Positions 15,394-22,831 are shown, counted from the first letter of the stretch. The stretch: DNA of 22,831 nucleotides from GCA-2697345 sp045565015 (GCA_045565015.1 JBJLGD010000043.1:1-22831), one strand, 5' to 3'. Notes: generated from the letters alone by a model not told the origin. Numbers and translations are program-made.

Positions 15394-15960
15394 ATGGAAA
15401 ATGAAAAAGATATTGAAACAGTAGATGCATCTTTGCGTTTCCAAGGCAGTCTCCCAATTACCTCTGATGAACTTTTAGATAAATTAGATAATTGGAAAAT
15501 TGAATATAAACTTTATTCGCACAAGCCCTTGAGGACCGTCTCTGAATCAAAAGGTGTTCAAGATCAGTTTTTACACGCTTCAGAGGGCGGTGGGCATATT
15601 AAAAATCTGTATCTAAGAGATCATAAAAAACAAAATATATTACTGGTAACGGAACAGGATAGAAAAATTGATTTAAAATTATTAAAAACTAAACTGGCAT
15701 CGGGTCGACTTTCTTTTGGTTCAGCTGAAAGGTTGTTAGAAAATCTAGGAGTTCGTCCAGGTGCTGTTACCCCCTTGTCCATGATAACTGGTATTAAAAA
15801 GGGTGTGACGCTTTTTATCGAATCTGACCTAAAGTCCTGTTCCTACATATATGCTCACCCACTTGTAAACGACCGAACAATAGGAATTACAATTACAGCT
15901 TTAGAACAGTTTTTTGAAAAAATAAATGTAGATATAAATTGGATAGATCTTGATGATTAA
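15394..15960 (+). CDS. Prolyl-tRNA editing protein, ProX/PrdX (YbaK-like) family
   Basis: The 188-residue protein matches the YbaK/ProRS-editing domain: HKPLRTVSESKGV near 43-55, GGHIKNLYLRDHKKQNILLVTEQDRKIDLKLL near 66-97, RLSFGSAERLLENLGVRPGAVTPLSMI near 104-130, and HPLVNDRTIGITI near 155-167. The conserved Lys of GGHIKNLYL is the usual catalytic residue. These free-standing enzymes hydrolyse mischarged Ala-tRNA(Pro) or similar in the cytosol. Its residues before about 20 are extra and variable. It follows the P1 peptidase gene on the same strand, and its 3' end is 29 bases from a convergent gene. Confidence 0.88.
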   Translation: MENEKDIETVDASLRFQGSLPITSDELLDKLDNWKIEYKLYSHKPLRTVSESKGVQDQFLHASEGGGHIKNLYLRDHKKQNILLVTEQDRKIDLKLLKTKLASGRLSFGSAERLLENLGVRPGAVTPLSMITGIKKGVTLFIESDLKSCSYIYAHPLVNDRTIGITITALEQFFEKINVDINWIDLDD

Positions 15961-15971
15961 GCTAACTAATT

Positions 15972-15997
15972 AAAAAAGATAAAGAGGTGCTATCTTT
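15972..15997 (-). terminator. Probable terminator of the GMC/DMSP-lyase operon
   Basis: Read on the minus strand, AAAGATA (15997-15991) pairs with TATCTTT (15981-15975) around a 9-base loop and runs into a TTTTTT tract. The stem overlaps the last codons of the GMC gene. The stem is AT-rich but the layout is that of an intrinsic terminator. Confidence 0.5.
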
Positions 15998-17648
15998 GCT
16001 CAGAACGCCAATTATCGTTGATCCAAGGTTTAACATTTACTCTAGCCAGTGGTTCTTTCCCTAAAATATGGTCACTGGCTTTCTCAGCTACCATGAGTGT
16101 CGGTCCATTAATATTTCCATTCGTGATTTGTGGGAAAATACTACTGTCAGCTACGCGTAAAGAATCTACCCCAATGACTTTAGTTGTTGGGTCCACCACC
16201 GCTAATGGATCATCTTCATGTCCCATTTTGCATGTGCCACTTGGATGATAGGCACTTTCCACATTCTCTTTAATAAATCTGTCAATCTCTTTATCGCTTT
16301 GAATTGCGCTACCCGGTTGAATCTCAGTTTTTAAAAAAGGTTCAAAAGCCCTTTGCGAAAAAACTTCTCGTGTTAGCCTAACAGCCCGCCGAAAATCTTC
16401 CCAGTCTTTTTCTTTTGACATATAGTTAAATAAGATTTTTGGAGCAATACTGGGATCATTAGATTGTAATGTGACCGTCCCTCTTGAGTCACTCCGCATT
16501 GGCCCCACATGAGCTTGGAAACCATGACCCTCAATAGCAGCTTGACCATCATACCTTACTGCGATTGGTAAAAAATGATATTGGAGGTCAGGGTATTTTA
16601 TACCCTCTGATGACCTTATAAATGCAGCACTTTCAAACTGATTGGACGCCCCAGGTCCTTTTTTAGCTAATAGCCATTGCAAGCCCACCCATGCTTTACC
16701 AAAAAAATGCCAATATTTATATAAAGTAATTGGCTGTGAAGCCGTCATTTGAATATAAACTTCGAGATGATCTTGCAGATTCTTTCCGACGCCCTGTCGG
16801 TCGGCAACCACTTTTATTCCATGCTCTTTCAAATGTTCTGCCGGACCTATACCTGACAACATTAAAAGCTTAGGTGAATTAATTGATGAACTTGATATTA
16901 TTACTTCTCGACGAGCCTTTATAATTTCAACTTTCTTATTACGCTCTATCTCAACTCCAATAGCTCTTCCATCCACTACAACTATTTTTCGAGCAAACCC
17001 TTTTAGTAGAGTACAGTTTTTTAATTTCAGGGCCGGTTTAAGGTATGCATTTGCAGCAGACCAGCGCCTACCCTTGAAAATGGTTTGATCCATAGGGCCA
17101 AAGCCTTCTTGTTTAAAACCATTATAATCTTCCGTCACCTGATAGCCCGCCTGACGTCCAGCATCAACAAAAGCCTTAACTAGAGGGTTTTCTCTTTTTC
17201 CTCGTGTGACATGTAGTGGGCCACCCGAGCCTCGCCAATCCATATCTCCCCCATGTCCGGCTGAATTCCAACATTCCATTCTTCTAAAGTACGGTAGTGT
17301 ATCGGCATAAGACCAGCCCACCGCTCCCATTTCTTCCCATTTATCGAAATCTAGTGCGTGACCTCGAACATATACCATTCCATTTATACTTGAGGACCCC
17401 CCAATAACTTTTCCACGAGGACAGGCTAGTCTACGGCCATCCAAAAAAGGTTCCGGCTCTGACACATACCCCCAATCGTAACGTTTCATATTCATTGGAA
17501 AGCTCAGGGCTCCAGGCATTTGAATCAATGGGCCAAAATCACTACCCCCATATTCGATAACGATGACTGAAGCTCCAGACTCACTCAACCGATATGCTAA
17601 AGCACACCCCGCACTACCCGCACCGACAATAACAAAATCAGCCTGCAT
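15990..17648 (-). CDS. betA: GMC-family FAD-dependent alcohol/choline dehydrogenase
   Basis: The ATG at 17648 is chosen over a TTG 15 bases upstream because GAGGT lies at the right distance and the FAD motif VIVGAGSAG then begins at residue 7. The 552 residues show the GMC signatures: CPRGKVIGGSSSINGMVYVRG near 76-96, SSINSPKLLMLSGIGP near 254-269, and the catalytic pair His468 (SAYHPSGTCKMG) and Asn514 (NGNINGPT). The closest relatives I recall are choline dehydrogenases, which oxidise choline to betaine aldehyde, but related enzymes oxidise other alcohols, and no betaine aldehyde dehydrogenase gene is nearby. It is the last gene of the five-gene minus-strand array. The PhnD-like gene ends 72 bases upstream. 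Confidence 0.85.
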   Translation of the reverse strand: MQADFVIVGAGSAGCALAYRLSESGASVIVIEYGGSDFGPLIQMPGALSFPMNMKRYDWGYVSEPEPFLDGRRLACPRGKVIGGSSSINGMVYVRGHALDFDKWEEMGAVGWSYADTLPYFRRMECWNSAGHGGDMDWRGSGGPLHVTRGKRENPLVKAFVDAGRQAGYQVTEDYNGFKQEGFGPMDQTIFKGRRWSAANAYLKPALKLKNCTLLKGFARKIVVVDGRAIGVEIERNKKVEIIKARREVIISSSSINSPKLLMLSGIGPAEHLKEHGIKVVADRQGVGKNLQDHLEVYIQMTASQPITLYKYWHFFGKAWVGLQWLLAKKGPGASNQFESAAFIRSSEGIKYPDLQYHFLPIAVRYDGQAAIEGHGFQAHVGPMRSDSRGTVTLQSNDPSIAPKILFNYMSKEKDWEDFRRAVRLTREVFSQRAFEPFLKTEIQPGSAIQSDKEIDRFIKENVESAYHPSGTCKMGHEDDPLAVVDPTTKVIGVDSLRVADSSIFPQITNGNINGPTLMVAEKASDHILGKEPLARVNVKPWINDNWRSEQR

Positions 17649-17720
17649 ACCTACCTCATTCAACAGAGCAGAATATCTAACACGTTATCTCTTCTCTTTG
17701 AATAAAAATATGTAAATATT

Positions 17721-18464
17721 TTACTCTGGATTAGGAATTAACAAGTATTTTTCTTCTGGGATTTTAACTATACCTCTAATATTAAGATTTTTTCGATCAG
17801 AAGATCGAAGAGATTTGATAGCGCTTTCTACTGCCGTAAAAACTAATTTGGGATCATTGTCTCTAGAGGTAATATAGGGAAGACCGGGCGTTACCGGTTT
17901 GGTCGCTGTAAGAACTCTAAGGTTTAAGGGAAAAGTGTCGTAGGTTTCAATAAGTTTCCATGACAAAGCATCAATCGCACAAATGTCCGCTTCACCTCCC
18001 GCTACCATTGAAGCGGACTGCCTATGACTAAAGGATTGGACTCTATTTGAAAAATTTAACTCTAATTTATTGAGGTGAACTAACGGTGCGGCAAAACCCG
18101 ATTGAGAGTTTTTTTCGTTAAAAGCAAAAACTGCATCACAATAGTTTACTAAAGAACAACGGTTATCATCCTTACGCACCACAAAATAACTGCAATAGTA
18201 GCCCTCTGGAGAAATGCCTATATCATATACTGGTGTGCCAACTAGTTGGACTTTATTATGTAAAAACTTTCGATACGGCATCCCGCAGGTCTGACTAAAA
18301 ACCAACTCAGGATCATTCCATACCTGCATCTCCTCTTTGTCCACAGAAAGATGATTAGGCGCGGCAATACCTTTCAGTATTAATTGTGCGCGTATTAATG
18401 ACCAAAACCTTCTATGTGCTTTTTCAAGCTCTGGACGAGCATACATTTGTAAGCTTGCAATCAT
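17721..18464 (-). CDS. PhnD-like phosphate/phosphonate-type substrate-binding protein without signal peptide
   Basis: This 247-residue protein resembles the soluble PhnD-like (type 2 periplasmic-binding fold) group: MIASLQMYARPELEKAHRRF at the start, VWNDPELVFSQTCGMPYRKFL near 48-68, VQLVGTPVYD, SASMVAGGEADICAIDALSWKLIE near 150-173 and TPGLPYITS near 192-200. The mature-like N-terminus and absence of a hydrophobic leader suggest a cytosolic location, so it may sense or carry a ligand rather than serve uptake. No ABC permease or ATPase gene is adjacent. GGAA lies 7 bases before the ATG. It sits between the desaturase and the GMC oxidoreductase in the same direction. Confidence 0.78.
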   Translation of the reverse strand: MIASLQMYARPELEKAHRRFWSLIRAQLILKGIAAPNHLSVDKEEMQVWNDPELVFSQTCGMPYRKFLHNKVQLVGTPVYDIGISPEGYYCSYFVVRKDDNRCSLVNYCDAVFAFNEKNSQSGFAAPLVHLNKLELNFSNRVQSFSHRQSASMVAGGEADICAIDALSWKLIETYDTFPLNLRVLTATKPVTPGLPYITSRDNDPKLVFTAVESAIKSLRSSDRKNLNIRGIVKIPEEKYLLIPNPE

Positions 18465-18504
18465 TCAATTTCCAAATTCTTAGTTAGTTTGCTATTAATC
18501 TTAC

Positions 18505-19413
18505 CTAAGATTTATCATCCATGCTTTTTACATAATCTTTGTTAAAAGATAGATAACCATTTTTTGTATTTAGTAAATGCTGCGTCATAAGTTTATTAAG
18601 TTCAGGTAATTTATGGAATGGAACTGTAGGGTAGGTATGATGTTCTATGTGGAGGGGCATATTCCAAGCAATGAACATAATAAAGCGATTTGTAAAAGTG
18701 GTACGAGTATTTTCAAGCATATTTGATACATATGGACATAAACCATGCTCTGCCAAGAGATAAAACCTTAAGAAAGGTTGCCCAAACACTAAAGGAAAAA
18801 TCCAAACCCAAAACAAAAAATAAGAACCGAATACATAAGCGATAAAAAATATCAATCCATAAACTATGATTAAAAGACGTGATTCCCAAATGATACGGTT
18901 TCCTTTCTTATTGGGAATAAAATCGGTGTCATAATATCCAAGCGAGTTTTTAAAAAGTATTTTAAAATGCCCGTACCAAGTAGGAATACCAGACACATGC
19001 CAAATATAACTACTCCAAGAGACGGGTTTTTCAACCTCTAATTCAGGATCTTTTCCTGGTACCTGAGTATAGCGGTGATGCGCAAAGTGAAAGTATTTGA
19101 ACCAAGTCGGTGGAAGAAATAATATGAAACCACAAAAATACGCTACAACATTATTCAGCCATCGGGTTCGGAATGGTGTTTGATGAATCGTCTCATGTAA
19201 TAAAGTAAAAAGGAACACCACTATAATACCCTGAGGTAAGAGAAGTACCGGCCACCCTGGTATTTTCAAATAAATCAAAAGTCCAAAAAGAAAAATTAAA
19301 GACAGATGTTTTGCCAAATGCTTTAATCCAGGCCCATCGTCCAGTTCTGTCAGAAACTCTCGAGTTACGAGTGGCAAAGATTTTAAAAACCCTATATGAT
19401 TATGAGGAGAAAT
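18505..19413 (-). CDS. Membrane-bound fatty-acid-desaturase-like di-iron oxygenase, apparent ATT start
   Basis: The three histidine boxes of integral-membrane di-iron desaturases and hydroxylases are present: HETIH, HFAHH and HIEHH (residues 73-77, 109-113 and 255-259 with the long start), with an additional AEH before the last. Four to six hydrophobic helices flank them. The first standard start is TTG 19377, which has no ribosome site and would cut the family N-terminus. Reading upstream gives HIGFLKSLPLVTREFLTEL, which resembles relatives. ATT at 19413-19411 has AGAGG at 19424-19420, spaced 6 bases, giving 302 residues. Relatives desaturate fatty acyl chains or hydroxylate hydrocarbons; the substrate is not determined. 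It sits 17 bases after the PLP gene, consistent with one operon. Confidence 0.83.
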   Translation of the reverse strand: MSPHNHIGFLKSLPLVTREFLTELDDGPGLKHLAKHLSLIFLFGLLIYLKIPGWPVLLLPQGIIVVFLFTLLHETIHQTPFRTRWLNNVVAYFCGFILFLPPTWFKYFHFAHHRYTQVPGKDPELEVEKPVSWSSYIWHVSGIPTWYGHFKILFKNSLGYYDTDFIPNKKGNRIIWESRLLIIVYGLIFFIAYVFGSYFLFWVWIFPLVFGQPFLRFYLLAEHGLCPYVSNMLENTRTTFTNRFIMFIAWNMPLHIEHHTYPTVPFHKLPELNKLMTQHLLNTKNGYLSFNKDYVKSMDDKS

Positions 19414-19430
19414 GGGTAACCTCTAATCGT

Positions 19431-20585
19431 TCAACTATTAGCTCTTTCAAGAGCTTGCTCAAGGTCATCTATCAAATCACTTGCTTCTTCAATTCCAATT
19501 GAGAGCCTTAACAGATTTGGATGTACGGGAAAGTCTGGACCAGAAACAGTAGCTCTATGCTCGATTAAACTCTCAACACCCCCTAAAGATGTTGCAGGAT
19601 AAAACACATTAGAAAAACGCGTGACATCAATGGCGGTTTGTTCACTACCCTTTACAATTATAGACATCATACCTCCATAAAGCCCCCCAGTTTGAATTTT
19701 TTGTACGTCATGTTTTGGATGATCTGACAACCCTGGGTAAAGGACAGTTTCGACAAATTTATGACCGTTAAAATGATTTGCTATTTGAAGGGCATTTTCT
19801 GTAGCTTTTTCAACCCTTAGAAATAGCGTGCGCATACCCCTGATTAGTAAGAACGCGTCAAAAGACTGTAATACTGTTCCTTGCAACTTTCTTATAAGTG
19901 CGATGTCATCCCAATATGACCCTAATTCTCTAGCCGAAAGAGCTCCTGCGGTTACATCAGAATGACCATTTAAATATTTTGTTGCTGAATGCATTGAAAT
20001 ATCTGCTCCAAAATTCAATGCCTTTGTTGCGCATGGGGGTGTTCCAGTACAATCCGTCAGAAGCTTTGCTCCACACTCATGCGCTATAGCAGCAGCTTTC
20101 TTTATGTCAGTTACCGCCCAATCGGGATTATTTGGAGTTTCCGCCCAAACCAAGGCGGTATTGCCTCTAATAACCTCACTTAATTCGCTCAGATCCCCAG
20201 CCTCGTAATAAGAAACCTCCAAACGACCTTTTTGTTCATACGTTTTAAATTGATGTAAAACCCCGTGATACATAGCTCTTGGTACTACGACATGTGACTT
20301 TTCCTCAAGATGATCAATTACAGCTGTCGCGGCTGACATCCCAGATGAGAAAAGTAGCGTATCCTCAGCCTCTTCCAGATCCGCGATCATAGCCTCCGCA
20401 TGTGATGTGGTTTCATTACCATCCCTTTTATACCAATAGGGCTTTCGAGTTTCATAATTTTCATCTCGCGCAAATGTCGCAGATGACTGAATGGGCGGGA
20501 TAATCGCTCCTGTTTCAGGATCGATATACCTCAAAGCCTGAGCGACTCTCGTTTTAGCTGAAAGCTTTTGATTAGATTTTATCAT
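19431..20585 (-). CDS. PLP-dependent trans-sulfuration-family enzyme (cystathionine gamma-synthase/lyase-like)
   Basis: This 384-residue protein has the Cys/Met-metabolism PLP fold: PPIQSSATF near 30-38, WYKRDGNETT near 51-60 in place of the usual YSRxxNPT, the SSGMSAA phosphate loop near 80-86, the aspartate of LLTDCTGTPP (Asp178), the PLP lysine Lys203 in SATKYLNGHSD, FDAFLLIRGMRTL near 242-254 and TSLGGVESLIEHRA. Typical members cleave or form C-S bonds of cystathionine, homocysteine or methionine. Details such as AMYHGVLHQF instead of the usual YGGT segment mark it as divergent, so the true substrate is open. GAGG lies about 9 bases before the ATG. The DMSP lyase gene ends 36 bases upstream. 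Confidence 0.83.
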   Translation of the reverse strand: MIKSNQKLSAKTRVAQALRYIDPETGAIIPPIQSSATFARDENYETRKPYWYKRDGNETTSHAEAMIADLEEAEDTLLFSSGMSAATAVIDHLEEKSHVVVPRAMYHGVLHQFKTYEQKGRLEVSYYEAGDLSELSEVIRGNTALVWAETPNNPDWAVTDIKKAAAIAHECGAKLLTDCTGTPPCATKALNFGADISMHSATKYLNGHSDVTAGALSARELGSYWDDIALIRKLQGTVLQSFDAFLLIRGMRTLFLRVEKATENALQIANHFNGHKFVETVLYPGLSDHPKHDVQKIQTGGLYGGMMSIIVKGSEQTAIDVTRFSNVFYPATSLGGVESLIEHRATVSGPDFPVHPNLLRLSIGIEEASDLIDDLEQALERANS

Positions 20586-20621
20586 TTTCTAAAACCTCTT
20601 AATTAACTGCAATAGTGTCGT

Positions 20622-21203
20622 TTAATCTATAGTCCAAATCGGTGCTGTATCAAACCCATTTCTCCATACGACATAGGCCATAACAGGGTGGGATAAAGTT
20701 TCCAATGCATGTGGTTGGTTTGAAGGGTGAAAAGCGTGATCGCCAGGATTCAAAATCCGAGAGGTGCTCTTCTCAAGTGAAAACTTTGCTTTGCCGGCTA
20801 GCACTACATAAATTTCTTCTGCAGGATGTTGATGCCAGGGGTAATATACTCCAGGTGGTTGATAAACGACAAAACTACGCATCTTATTACTAGCAAAGGG
20901 CGCATCTCTACCAATAATTTCATAGCATGCAAACTTATCCAGAAAATCGTTTCCTATATTTGTTCCTTTATAAGTCTCCCGCCAAATCACTTCTTTGGCT
21001 GACCCAACTATCGCCTCACATAATTTTTTATAATTGTTAGAGAACAGACCTTTTTCTTTTTTCAAAACTCCAGCGGCTGGTACCCAGTGTGGTTCTATAC
21101 TTTTTGGAACGATATCACTTGGAAAATCTATGAAATCCTTTAATCCTTTGTGACCATAATGAAGTTTTTTGACTTCCTCATACAAAGTTTCAATATTTTC
21201 CAT
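20622..21203 (-). CDS. dddQ: Dimethylsulfoniopropionate (DMSP) lyase, DddQ-like cupin
   Basis: The start at 21203 is chosen because AGGA lies 6 bases upstream and a likely promoter would otherwise lie inside the gene. The 193 residues, the usual DddQ length, end in a cupin fold with the family's metal and active-site motif: YYPWHQHPAEEIYVVLAG (Tyr120, Tyr121, His124, His126, Glu130, Tyr132) and PSNQPHALE (His165). These correspond to the metal and catalytic residues known in DddQ. The enzyme splits DMSP into dimethyl sulfide and acrylate in the cytosol. No acrylate-handling gene such as acuI lies nearby. DddL and other cupin lyases share the motif, so DddQ is the best but not the only choice. 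It is first in the five-gene operon. Confidence 0.8.
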   Translation of the reverse strand: MENIETLYEEVKKLHYGHKGLKDFIDFPSDIVPKSIEPHWVPAAGVLKKEKGLFSNNYKKLCEAIVGSAKEVIWRETYKGTNIGNDFLDKFACYEIIGRDAPFASNKMRSFVVYQPPGVYYPWHQHPAEEIYVVLAGKAKFSLEKSTSRILNPGDHAFHPSNQPHALETLSHPVMAYVVWRNGFDTAPIWTID

Positions 21204-21236
21204 CACGTATCCTATTAATGTTATTAGAAAATCATT

Positions 21237-21265
21237 AGTATAGAACGCTATATCCCAAAGTTTAA
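21237..21265 (-). promoter_or_regulatory. Candidate promoter of the DMSP-lyase operon
   Basis: On the minus strand TTAAAC (21265-21260) and TATACT (21242-21237) are spaced 17 bases. The -10 box ends 33 bases before the lyase ATG. The -10 is a 5/6 match, the -35 only 3/6. The location in the divergent gap with the MFS gene fits. Confidence 0.4.
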
Positions 21266-21366
21266 GCACACAATCATTTTTTAAAATTAATACTTCCAGA
21301 GGACTACTGCGTTGGATCTAAGTTTTTAGATTTGACCTCATTCGTTATGCATGAAATGACACAGGA

Positions 21367-22578
21367 ATGAACTTATTAGCTGCAAATAAATCTCCACATC
21401 TAATAACTTTGATTTTACTTACAGCGGCATCCGTTTTATCTCTAAATATGTTCTTACCCTCCTTAACAAATATGGCCGAGGAGTTTAACGTTTCCTACAA
21501 GATAATGAATATCTCTGTAGCCGGCTATTTGGCGATTACGGCAGTATTACAAATCATTTTTGGCCCACTATCAGATAGATATGGCAGAAGACCTGTTTTA
21601 CTAATGGGTCTTTTAATATTTTCTTTAGCCTCTCTCTGCTGCGCCTTGGCAACAAATATATGGGTGTTTTTAATCTTAAGAATTTTTCAAGGTGCGATTA
21701 TATCGGGCATGGCCCTGTCTCGCGCAATAGTTCGAGATATGATGGATCCGAAGGATGCCGTTAAAATTATGGGCACTATAGCCATGGCAATGGCTGTAGC
21801 ACCAATGTTAGGGCCTATTGTTGGTGGCCTTTTTGACGAGTTATTGGGATGGCGAGCAACCTTTTGGTTTTACCTTATCTTGGGATTATTGTTGTTAATA
21901 CTAACATGGCTGGATCTAGGGGAAACTAATAAAAACCCATCTCCCACTTTTAGAAAACAGTTTTCTACGTACCCATTACTTCTTAAGTCAGGAATGTTTT
22001 GGGGTTACTCTATATGTGCTTCATTCGGCATTGCCTGTTTTTTTGCTTTTTTAAGTGGAGCACCACTAATCTCTAATAAAATTTTAAATTTACCTCCATC
22101 TCATTTAGGGTTTTATATGGGTTCAATCACTGGAGCTTTCCTAGTGGGTAGTTTTGTTTCCAACCTTTTTATTAATAGGGTTGGTCCAGTAAACATGGTG
22201 ATATATGGAAGAGCTATCTCTGTCTTAGGCTTATTAGCGGGACTAATAGCTGTTTTATCAGGAATTATTTCACCTCTATCGATATTTGGCGCCACTCTAT
22301 TTATAGGTTTAGGGAATGGAATGTCCGTACCCAGCTGTAACGTTGGAGTTATGAACGTAAAACCTGATTTAGCCGGTAGCGCGTCGGGATTAAACGGGGC
22401 GATGGGTGTAGGCACTGGAGCTTTGTTAACGACAATAATGGGGGTACTTTTAACAGAAAGTAACGGAGCCTATGGCTTTTTAACTTTTCTGTTAATTGCT
22501 AAATTGATCAGCTTACTTGCCGCTTTGTATATATATTACTTAGACAAAAAAATACAAAATAGTAACCATCCTAGTTAA
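21367..22578 (+). CDS. Bcr/CflA-type MFS drug-resistance exporter
   Basis: The 403-residue protein has about twelve hydrophobic helices and the family motifs: LSLNMFLPSLTNMAEEFNVS near 24-43, the MFS motif A variant GPLSDRYGRRPVLLMG near 66-81, IFQGAIISGMALSRAIVRDMM near 111-131 and APMLGPIVGG near 150-159. Bcr/CflA members are proton-driven inner-membrane exporters of drugs or of small metabolites such as dipeptides or cysteine. The start ATG has AGGA immediately before it, at shorter than ideal spacing, and a stop lies in frame 13 bases upstream, so no longer protein is possible. It is divergent from the DMSP-lyase operon with a 163-base gap, which is shared promoter space. Confidence 0.88.
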   Translation: MNLLAANKSPHLITLILLTAASVLSLNMFLPSLTNMAEEFNVSYKIMNISVAGYLAITAVLQIIFGPLSDRYGRRPVLLMGLLIFSLASLCCALATNIWVFLILRIFQGAIISGMALSRAIVRDMMDPKDAVKIMGTIAMAMAVAPMLGPIVGGLFDELLGWRATFWFYLILGLLLLILTWLDLGETNKNPSPTFRKQFSTYPLLLKSGMFWGYSICASFGIACFFAFLSGAPLISNKILNLPPSHLGFYMGSITGAFLVGSFVSNLFINRVGPVNMVIYGRAISVLGLLAGLIAVLSGIISPLSIFGATLFIGLGNGMSVPSCNVGVMNVKPDLAGSASGLNGAMGVGTGALLTTIMGVLLTESNGAYGFLTFLLIAKLISLLAALYIYYLDKKIQNSNHPS

Positions 22579-22596
22579 AAATTCTAGGTGAGTGTA

Positions 22597-22725
22597 TCAC
22601 CATGTTTTTACTATAGCTTTTGAGAGTAACGTCTCTAAATAAGCCTTGGTAATAGGACGAGCGTTCGTTGGCAAACAAATATCGTCAAGTATCATTTCAG
22701 TTAACTTTACAATATCTGATAGCCG
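22597..22725 (-). pseudogene. Decayed C-terminus of an iron-containing alcohol dehydrogenase
   Basis: A frame after a TGA stop (22728-22726) encodes RLSDIVKLTEMILDDICLP, TNARPITKAYLETLLSKAIV and KTW, then stops. It lines up with the end of group III alcohol dehydrogenases such as FucO (pattern D-I-x-x-L-x(4)-L-D-D-x-C-x(3)-N-x-R-x-x-T-x(3)-L). The preceding VGV-E segment of FucO seems missing and no upstream frame continues the protein. Only the terminal helices remain, so this is a remnant. Confidence 0.55.
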
Positions 22726-22755
22726 TCAAGTTTTATGCCACTTTCCATTGACGGC
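22722..22755. repeat. 8-bp inverted repeat / hairpin
   Basis: GCCGTCAA at 22722-22729 and TTGACGGC at 22748-22755 are exact inverted repeats with an 18-base loop, GC-rich against an AT-rich background. No T tract follows on either strand. It abuts the alcohol dehydrogenase remnant. Confidence 0.4.
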
Positions 22756-22768
22756 CTAGGTCGTGATA

Positions 22769-22831
22769 TTATCCCCAAGAATAGTTAAAACTAATGCTTA
22801 CTCTTTCCTGATCAGACAAATTTATAGGAAC
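22769..22831 (-). CDS. Possible C-terminus of an outer-membrane beta-barrel protein (enters from the right edge)
   Basis: Twenty codons read VPINLSDQERVSISFNYSWG before a TAA at 22771-22769. The alternation of V, I, F, Y and W in the last ten residues resembles the closing strand and export signal of outer-membrane barrels such as TonB-dependent receptors, although these normally end in Phe. The other two minus-strand frames close at once. The evidence is short, so this may be chance. Confidence 0.25.
   Translation of the reverse strand, partial: VPINLSDQERVSISFNYSWG

Noticed and set aside
15990..17648. Complete choline-to-betaine (bet) operon
   Set aside because: No betaine aldehyde dehydrogenase, BetI regulator or choline transporter is adjacent, so choline is not certain as substrate.
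21204..21269. Longer N-terminus for the DMSP lyase
   Set aside because: It would contain the candidate promoter, lacks a ribosome site, and exceeds the usual family length.

Overview
The window is AT-rich, gene-dense bacterial DNA from what is probably a free-living marine alphaproteobacterium. This rests on a DddQ-like DMSP lyase, a choline-dehydrogenase-type GMC oxidoreductase, a signal-less PhnD-like binding protein and many small catabolic enzymes, with short spacers and frequent TTG starts. No rRNA, tRNA, insertion sequence or CRISPR array was found. The lineage is inferred from gene content only.

Layout. (1) 1-283: 3' end of an adenine deaminase. (2) 461-3069: a TPR protein and a convergent EamA transporter, with a hairpin between them. 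(3) 3248-4169: two small unrecognised membrane proteins around a 331-base AT-rich spacer with two palindromes. (4) 4236-7494: a tight plus-strand operon of extradiol ring-cleavage dioxygenase, FAH-fold hydrolase, RidA-family protein and 6PGDH-like dehydrogenase; the last three overlap by ATGA. (5) 7511-10111, minus: MOFRL-type glycerate 2-kinase, then an M29 aminopeptidase. (6) 10284-12529: a hairpin, the amputated start of a short-chain dehydrogenase and a CocE/NonD hydrolase. (7) 12591-14123, minus: an unrecognised 101-aa protein, two tiny tandem membrane proteins and a Cas4/RecB-like nuclease. (8) 14228-15960, plus: a P1/DmpA-type self-processing peptidase and a ProX-type prolyl-tRNA editing protein. 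(9) 15990-21203, minus: a five-gene array of DMSP lyase, trans-sulfuration-like PLP enzyme, membrane desaturase, PhnD-like protein and GMC oxidoreductase, with a likely promoter upstream and a likely terminator downstream. (10) 21367-22578, plus: a Bcr/CflA-type MFS exporter. (11) 22597-22831, minus: a decayed C-terminus of an iron-containing alcohol dehydrogenase and possibly the end of an outer-membrane protein.

Two clusters look like coherent uncharacterised pathways. The 4236-7494 operon could open an aromatic ring, deaminate or hydrolyse the product and reduce a downstream acid; its dioxygenase appears to lack the usual acid-base histidine. The 15990-21203 array could process DMSP or related sulfonium and quaternary-ammonium osmolytes.

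Two genes (glycerate kinase and desaturase) seem to start at ATA and ATT: well-placed Shine-Dalgarno sequences and family-like N-terminal residues lie upstream of any standard start. The right end and the region before the CocE gene show gene decay.
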